A stretch of DNA of 64,000 bases from Hespellia stercorisuis DSM 15480 (lineage in GTDB: Bacteria > Bacillota > Clostridia > Lachnospirales > Lachnospiraceae): NCBI RefSeq assembly GCF_900142165.1, contig NZ_FQZY01000007.1:47308-111307 (forward strand), read 5' to 3'. The notes below the pieces were generated by a model. The model saw nothing but the letters and a program-made list of their open reading frames with translations, made no database searches and had not been told where the DNA came from. Positions 60,942 to 64,000 of this stretch are shown here, piece by piece (the first letter of the stretch is position 1; every line of letters begins with the position of its first letter). The position numbers and the translations under genes are program-made.

Positions 60942-62114
60942 TTACTCAGACTTCAACTTCAAAATCTGTACGGCTTCCGGCAGAATCAGCTTGCCGTCCA
61001 CTCGTTCCTTTGCAACATAACCAATCATGCCGTTGCCTGCGAACAACTCACGAAGTTCGGAGAAAGAACGGCTGCCGCGATCACCGATGTTGTAATACTT
61101 GTAATCGCCAAAAGCAATGGCATCAGTCGGTGCATAGGCAGAAGTATGAACACTGTAACCGAGGATTTTATCCGGCTCACCAGCCTGATAAGAAGGCTGC
61201 CAAATGTAGGCTCCGTTATTGTCCTTCAGCTTACGAAGTACAGACAATGTCTGATCATTCAAAATGAAAGATGCATCCTTACGATACGGACGTTTAAGGG
61301 CATACACCAAATCCAGCATATCATCAGACTTGATTGCCGCAGTCAGCGTGTTTGCGATATGACCACCGCCAGTAGCAGCGAACAAACCAAGTGGTTTTCC
61401 AGTGCCGTCACCATTAAGGAACGCATCCTCTTCGGCATTTGCCAGTGCCTTACCAAACTGTGTGATGATGTAGTTCTCAAGACCGAATGCATTATCATAC
61501 AGAAGTTCCTCCGTTACCTTGATGGCAACATGGAGTTTGTGTGCATCCAAGAGGATCTGGTCAAAGGTTGCATCGCCCCAGCTAAGTGCGCCGCCCTCTT
61601 CAATCCAAGATGCCGCAGGTTTTGTTGCTGCGATATTGATTTTATGCTCACCGCTTGTGGTAATCTTGGTAGCAAGGTTACGCATGATATTTTCTTCTGT
61701 CAAAATATCAATCAAGCGATGGTCATATTCCTCCGGCACAAGATAACCGCCATCGGCATCCACACCCTCCTGCAAAACATTGCTGACACGCTTGAAGTTG
61801 GAGCGGAAGGCATCCAGCATAGCGGTTTTATAAGCATTCGATGCACGGCCTGTTTTTTCCTCCGGCTCTTTGCCCATACCCGGTTTGGAAGTCAGCGGCT
61901 TATTGATAGGCTTAGAAAGTTCTGCCTCCATCTGCTCCTGACGCTCCAATCGGCTGATTTCCTTGCCGAGGTCATTGATTTCCTGCTCCATCTTGGAATA
62001 GGTGGCATCGTCCTCTGCGTTCAGAGTACCCTTGTCGGTACGATGGGAATCCAAAAATGCCTTTGCTGCATTCCATGCTGTGTTACGTTTTTCTCTCAGT
62101 TCTAAAATAGTCAT
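60942..62114 (-). CDS. HK97-type major capsid protein
   Basis: A 390-residue precursor. The first 100 residues are the coiled-coil delta (scaffold) domain; the mature capsid starts near VSNVLQEGVDADGGYLVPEE. HK97-fold markers are AATKPAASWIEEGGALSWGD and AFLNGDGTGKPLGLF. AAGGAGG lies upstream. Cleavage is by the protease encoded next. Confidence 0.95.
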   Translation of the reverse strand: MTILELREKRNTAWNAAKAFLDSHRTDKGTLNAEDDATYSKMEQEINDLGKEISRLERQEQMEAELSKPINKPLTSKPGMGKEPEEKTGRASNAYKTAMLDAFRSNFKRVSNVLQEGVDADGGYLVPEEYDHRLIDILTEENIMRNLATKITTSGEHKINIAATKPAASWIEEGGALSWGDATFDQILLDAHKLHVAIKVTEELLYDNAFGLENYIITQFGKALANAEEDAFLNGDGTGKPLGLFAATGGGHIANTLTAAIKSDDMLDLVYALKRPYRKDASFILNDQTLSVLRKLKDNNGAYIWQPSYQAGEPDKILGYSVHTSAYAPTDAIAFGDYKYYNIGDRGSRSFSELRELFAGNGMIGYVAKERVDGKLILPEAVQILKLKSE

Positions 62115-62128
62115 AATAAAAATCCTCC

Positions 62129-62884
62129 TTAAATGTGTTGTTTGATAATATCGAGACGCTCCATGAGCGAATCAACGCTTCGTTCTGTGCTTTCCGGCAC
62201 AGGCGGTTTCTTCTGGATATGACACTTCTTCGCAATCTTATCCATCAGTGAATTGGTCACTGCCACTTGGGAATACATCATTGAAACCTGTGGCTGTTCT
62301 ACATTTTCCGTATTCTCACCACGATTCATGATTTCATCAGCAAAGCCAAGTTCCACAGCCTTGTTTGCGTTCATCCAGCTTTCCGCATCCATCAGATGGG
62401 ACAGCTTCGCACGGCTCATTCCTGTTTTGATTTCATAGGCATTGATAATGGATTCCTTGACTTCCGAAAGCATATCAATGGCTTTCTGCATATCTCCCAT
62501 ATCACCAAATGCAATGGTTGCAGGATTGTGAATCATCATCATAGAAACAGGGGATACCAGCACCTTTGTGCCTGCCATTGCAATGACAGATGCCGCCGAA
62601 GCTGCAATGCCGTCAATCTTGACCGTAATATTTCCTTTGTAGTCCATCAGCATATTGTAGATTTGTGCAGCCGCCACGCAGTCACCACCGGGACTGTTAA
62701 TCCATACAGTAATATCTCCACTGTCAGCTAACAGTTCCTCCTTGAAAAGCTGTGGTGTGACATCATCGTCAAACCAACTTTCCTCTGCGATTGTGCCGTT
62801 TAGAAACAGTGTCCTCTCCGCTTTCTGTTCCTGCGTTTCCTGATTGGTCACTGTCCTGTTCTTCCAGTTCCAAAACTTCTTCAT
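62129..62884 (-). CDS. ClpP-type head maturation protease
   Basis: A 251-residue protein of the Clp-like prohead protease family: WINSPGGDCVAAAQIYNMLM, the active serine in GIAASAASVIAMAG (about residue 97), and the His in MMMIHNPATIA (about 122). It overlaps the end of the portal gene by 116 bases in another frame. GGAGG lies 9 bases before the ATG; the longer frame to 62944 is unlikely. Confidence 0.95.
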   Translation of the reverse strand: MKKFWNWKNRTVTNQETQEQKAERTLFLNGTIAEESWFDDDVTPQLFKEELLADSGDITVWINSPGGDCVAAAQIYNMLMDYKGNITVKIDGIAASAASVIAMAGTKVLVSPVSMMMIHNPATIAFGDMGDMQKAIDMLSEVKESIINAYEIKTGMSRAKLSHLMDAESWMNANKAVELGFADEIMNRGENTENVEQPQVSMMYSQVAVTNSLMDKIAKKCHIQKKPPVPESTERSVDSLMERLDIIKQHI

Positions 62885-64000
62885 CGGTTTTTTCCTCCTC
62901 TCCGCCAGTTCCTGCACTGGCTGCAAAAATGCCTGCATCTGCAAGCTTTGTCATATTTCCGTTTATCAGATATAGGTCACCTCCATCTTCAGTAGAGATA
63001 AGGTCGAGATTTTCCAGTTCTCTAATATCGTTAGCACTCATCCAGCCGTTCTGCCTTGCCGTAGCATAGCCGCTCATACGGCTTGCGTAATCACCACGAA
63101 GCAGTCCGTCCACATTGAATTTGATAAAATAATCCTTTTTATCCTTTTCAGAAATCAAAGCACGGATAAGTGATTGCTCCCAACGAACCAGCCATGGTTC
63201 CAAGGTGTATTTCACAAACTCCAAGGACTGCTGCTCAATATTAGAAAAGCTCGACTTCTCCAAATCTCCTACCATGTGAGGAGGGACTCGGAAAATTCGA
63301 GCAATCTCGTCTATCTGAAATTTTCGTGTTTCCAAAAACTGTGCCTGCTCCGGGGAAATGGAAATCGGTGTGTACTTCATTCCTTCTTCCAGAATTGCCA
63401 CCTTGTTGGAATTGTGACTGCCGCCGAAACCTTTATTCCAGCTTTCTCTGATAGCATCTGGGTTCTTGACCGTTCCCGGATACTCCAAAAGTCCGCCCGG
63501 TGTCGCACCATTTGCAAAGAACTTGGCACCATATTCCTCTGTGGCAATGGAGAGTCCGATAGCATTTTTCGCCATTGCAATGGGCGAATATCCCACAAGA
63601 CCATCAAATCCAAGTCCCGGAACATGAAGCACATCCGATGGCTTTAGGATAACCGTTCCACTTTTCATGGTATGAGCATCGGAATCCGACACTTGGTATT
63701 GATAATAGATATTTCCCTTATCATCTCTGTCCACGCTCATGCGGTTTGGCATCAGCGGATACAGTGCTACCACCTCACCCTTGCCGTTTCGGATAATCTG
63801 CGAGTAGGCATTTCCCCACAGTAATAGGTGGGTCATAAGAGTTTCCCGAAAGACAAAGGATGTCATTTCCGAGTTCGGCTCATCATGAAGGAGAAAATAC
63901 AGCGGATTATCCAGTGCTTTTTCTTTGCCGCCACTATCGGTATAACGATACAGATGCAGTGGCAGTCCTGCAATAGACTCAGATAAAATTCTCACGCAGG
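62769..64000 (-). CDS. Phage portal protein (HK97 type), 5' end beyond window
   Basis: At least 410 residues of an HK97-type portal: ILSESIAGLPLHLYRYTDS at the visible start, HLLLWGNAYSQIIRNGKGEV, FGGSHNSNKVAILEEGMKYT, and IARIFRVPPHMVGDLEKSSF. Codons before 63995 read CV, typical of ACVRILSES, so the start lies outside the window and the GTG at 63995 is not the start. The C-terminus has an acidic tail. Terminase genes should follow to the right. Confidence 0.95.
   Translation of the reverse strand, partial: CVRILSESIAGLPLHLYRYTDSGGKEKALDNPLYFLLHDEPNSEMTSFVFRETLMTHLLLWGNAYSQIIRNGKGEVVALYPLMPNRMSVDRDDKGNIYYQYQVSDSDAHTMKSGTVILKPSDVLHVPGLGFDGLVGYSPIAMAKNAIGLSIATEEYGAKFFANGATPGGLLEYPGTVKNPDAIRESWNKGFGGSHNSNKVAILEEGMKYTPISISPEQAQFLETRKFQIDEIARIFRVPPHMVGDLEKSSFSNIEQQSLEFVKYTLEPWLVRWEQSLIRALISEKDKKDYFIKFNVDGLLRGDYASRMSGYATARQNGWMSANDIRELENLDLISTEDGGDLYLINGNMTKLADAGIFAASAGTGGEEEKTDEEVLELEEQDSDQSGNAGTESGEDTVSKRHNRRGKLV

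Larger units (their letters stand above)
43378..64000. mobile_element. cotJC-intervening element (outer, right end outside window)
   Basis: Everything from the cotJC junction to the window edge is foreign to the cotJ operon. The junction-proximal gene is a serine recombinase, matching known sporulation-gene intervening elements (skin in sigK; SPbeta in spsM). Most of the content is the inner prophage; only about 1.25 kb (43378-44632) can be attributed to the outer element here. Confidence 0.75.
44633..64000. mobile_element. HK97-type siphoprophage inserted in R3 (right end outside window)
   Basis: The region holds an integrase module (44826-48228), lysis genes, tail and head genes in canonical siphophage order up to the portal at the window edge. 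Its left boundary coincides with the break in R3. Packaging, replication and lysogeny genes would be to the right. That it is a separate element from the one in cotJC is inference from the split R3. Confidence 0.75.

Overview
The window reads as chromosome of a spore-forming Clostridium-class Firmicute, most likely Lachnospiraceae. This rests on the sporulation genes (spoVT, sigG, sigE, spoIIGA, spoVD, cotJABC), a dcw cell-wall/division cluster with an interposed spoVD-type PBP, strong AGGAGG ribosome sites, and an HK97-type siphophage of the kind common in gut Lachnospiraceae. Almost all genes up to 41 kb lie on the minus strand, so the cluster is read from high to low coordinates. The family-level assignment is inference from gene content; no search was run.

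Layout. 1-1.3 kb: a GTCT tetranucleotide tract, a small membrane protein and spoVT. 1.4-5.9 kb: a thiamine salvage operon (thiM-thiE-HAD phosphatase-thiD-cytX) behind a TPP riboswitch with its own terminator. 5.9-12.1 kb: PrsA-like foldase, mfd, pth, and a small plus-strand membrane gene with a sigma-E-like promoter. 12.2-20 kb: sigG with a leader hairpin that buries its start codon, a MarR/MATE operon with an evident operator, glycerate kinase divergent from a CdaR regulator, and a beta-CASP nuclease. 19.8-22.8 kb: the spoIIGA-sigE operon behind a promoter with two exact Spo0A boxes, then ftsZ. 22.9-33.8 kb: mraZ-rsmH-ftsL-pbpB-spoVD-mraY-murD-ftsW-ftsQ, transcribed from an MraZ-box promoter. 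33.9-41.4 kb: a small membrane protein, DegV, a second SEDS polymerase, asnB with a structured leader, a YhgE/Pip membrane protein and tRNA-Pro(GGG). 41.6-43.4 kb (plus strand): a D-2-hydroxyacid dehydrogenase and the spore-coat operon cotJA-cotJB-cotJC.

The most interesting region starts at 43.4 kb. cotJC is cut after about 62 codons by a mobile element that runs off the right edge. Beside the junction is a large serine recombinase gene (R3) reading toward cotJC, which is the arrangement of sporulation-gene intervening elements such as skin in sigK. R3 is itself broken: its reading frame ends at the conserved DEGISGT motif, so it lacks the catalytic serine. At that point an HK97-type siphoprophage begins, with its own pair of intact serine recombinases (R1, R2), a SHOCT-like small protein, an HTH/zinc-ribbon protein and 20-bp iterons at the boundary. 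The simplest reading is two nested elements: a phage inside the recombinase gene of a cotJC-intervening element. If both insertions are reversible, phage excision would rebuild R3 and R3 could then rebuild cotJC.

The prophage genes (portal, protease, capsid, connectors, tail, tape measure, baseplate, holin, amidase) run leftward from the window edge to 48.5 kb in canonical order, and include a tail-chaperone pair joined by a textbook -1 slippery heptamer. The other end of the phage, its replication and lysogeny genes, and the 3' part of cotJC are outside the window.
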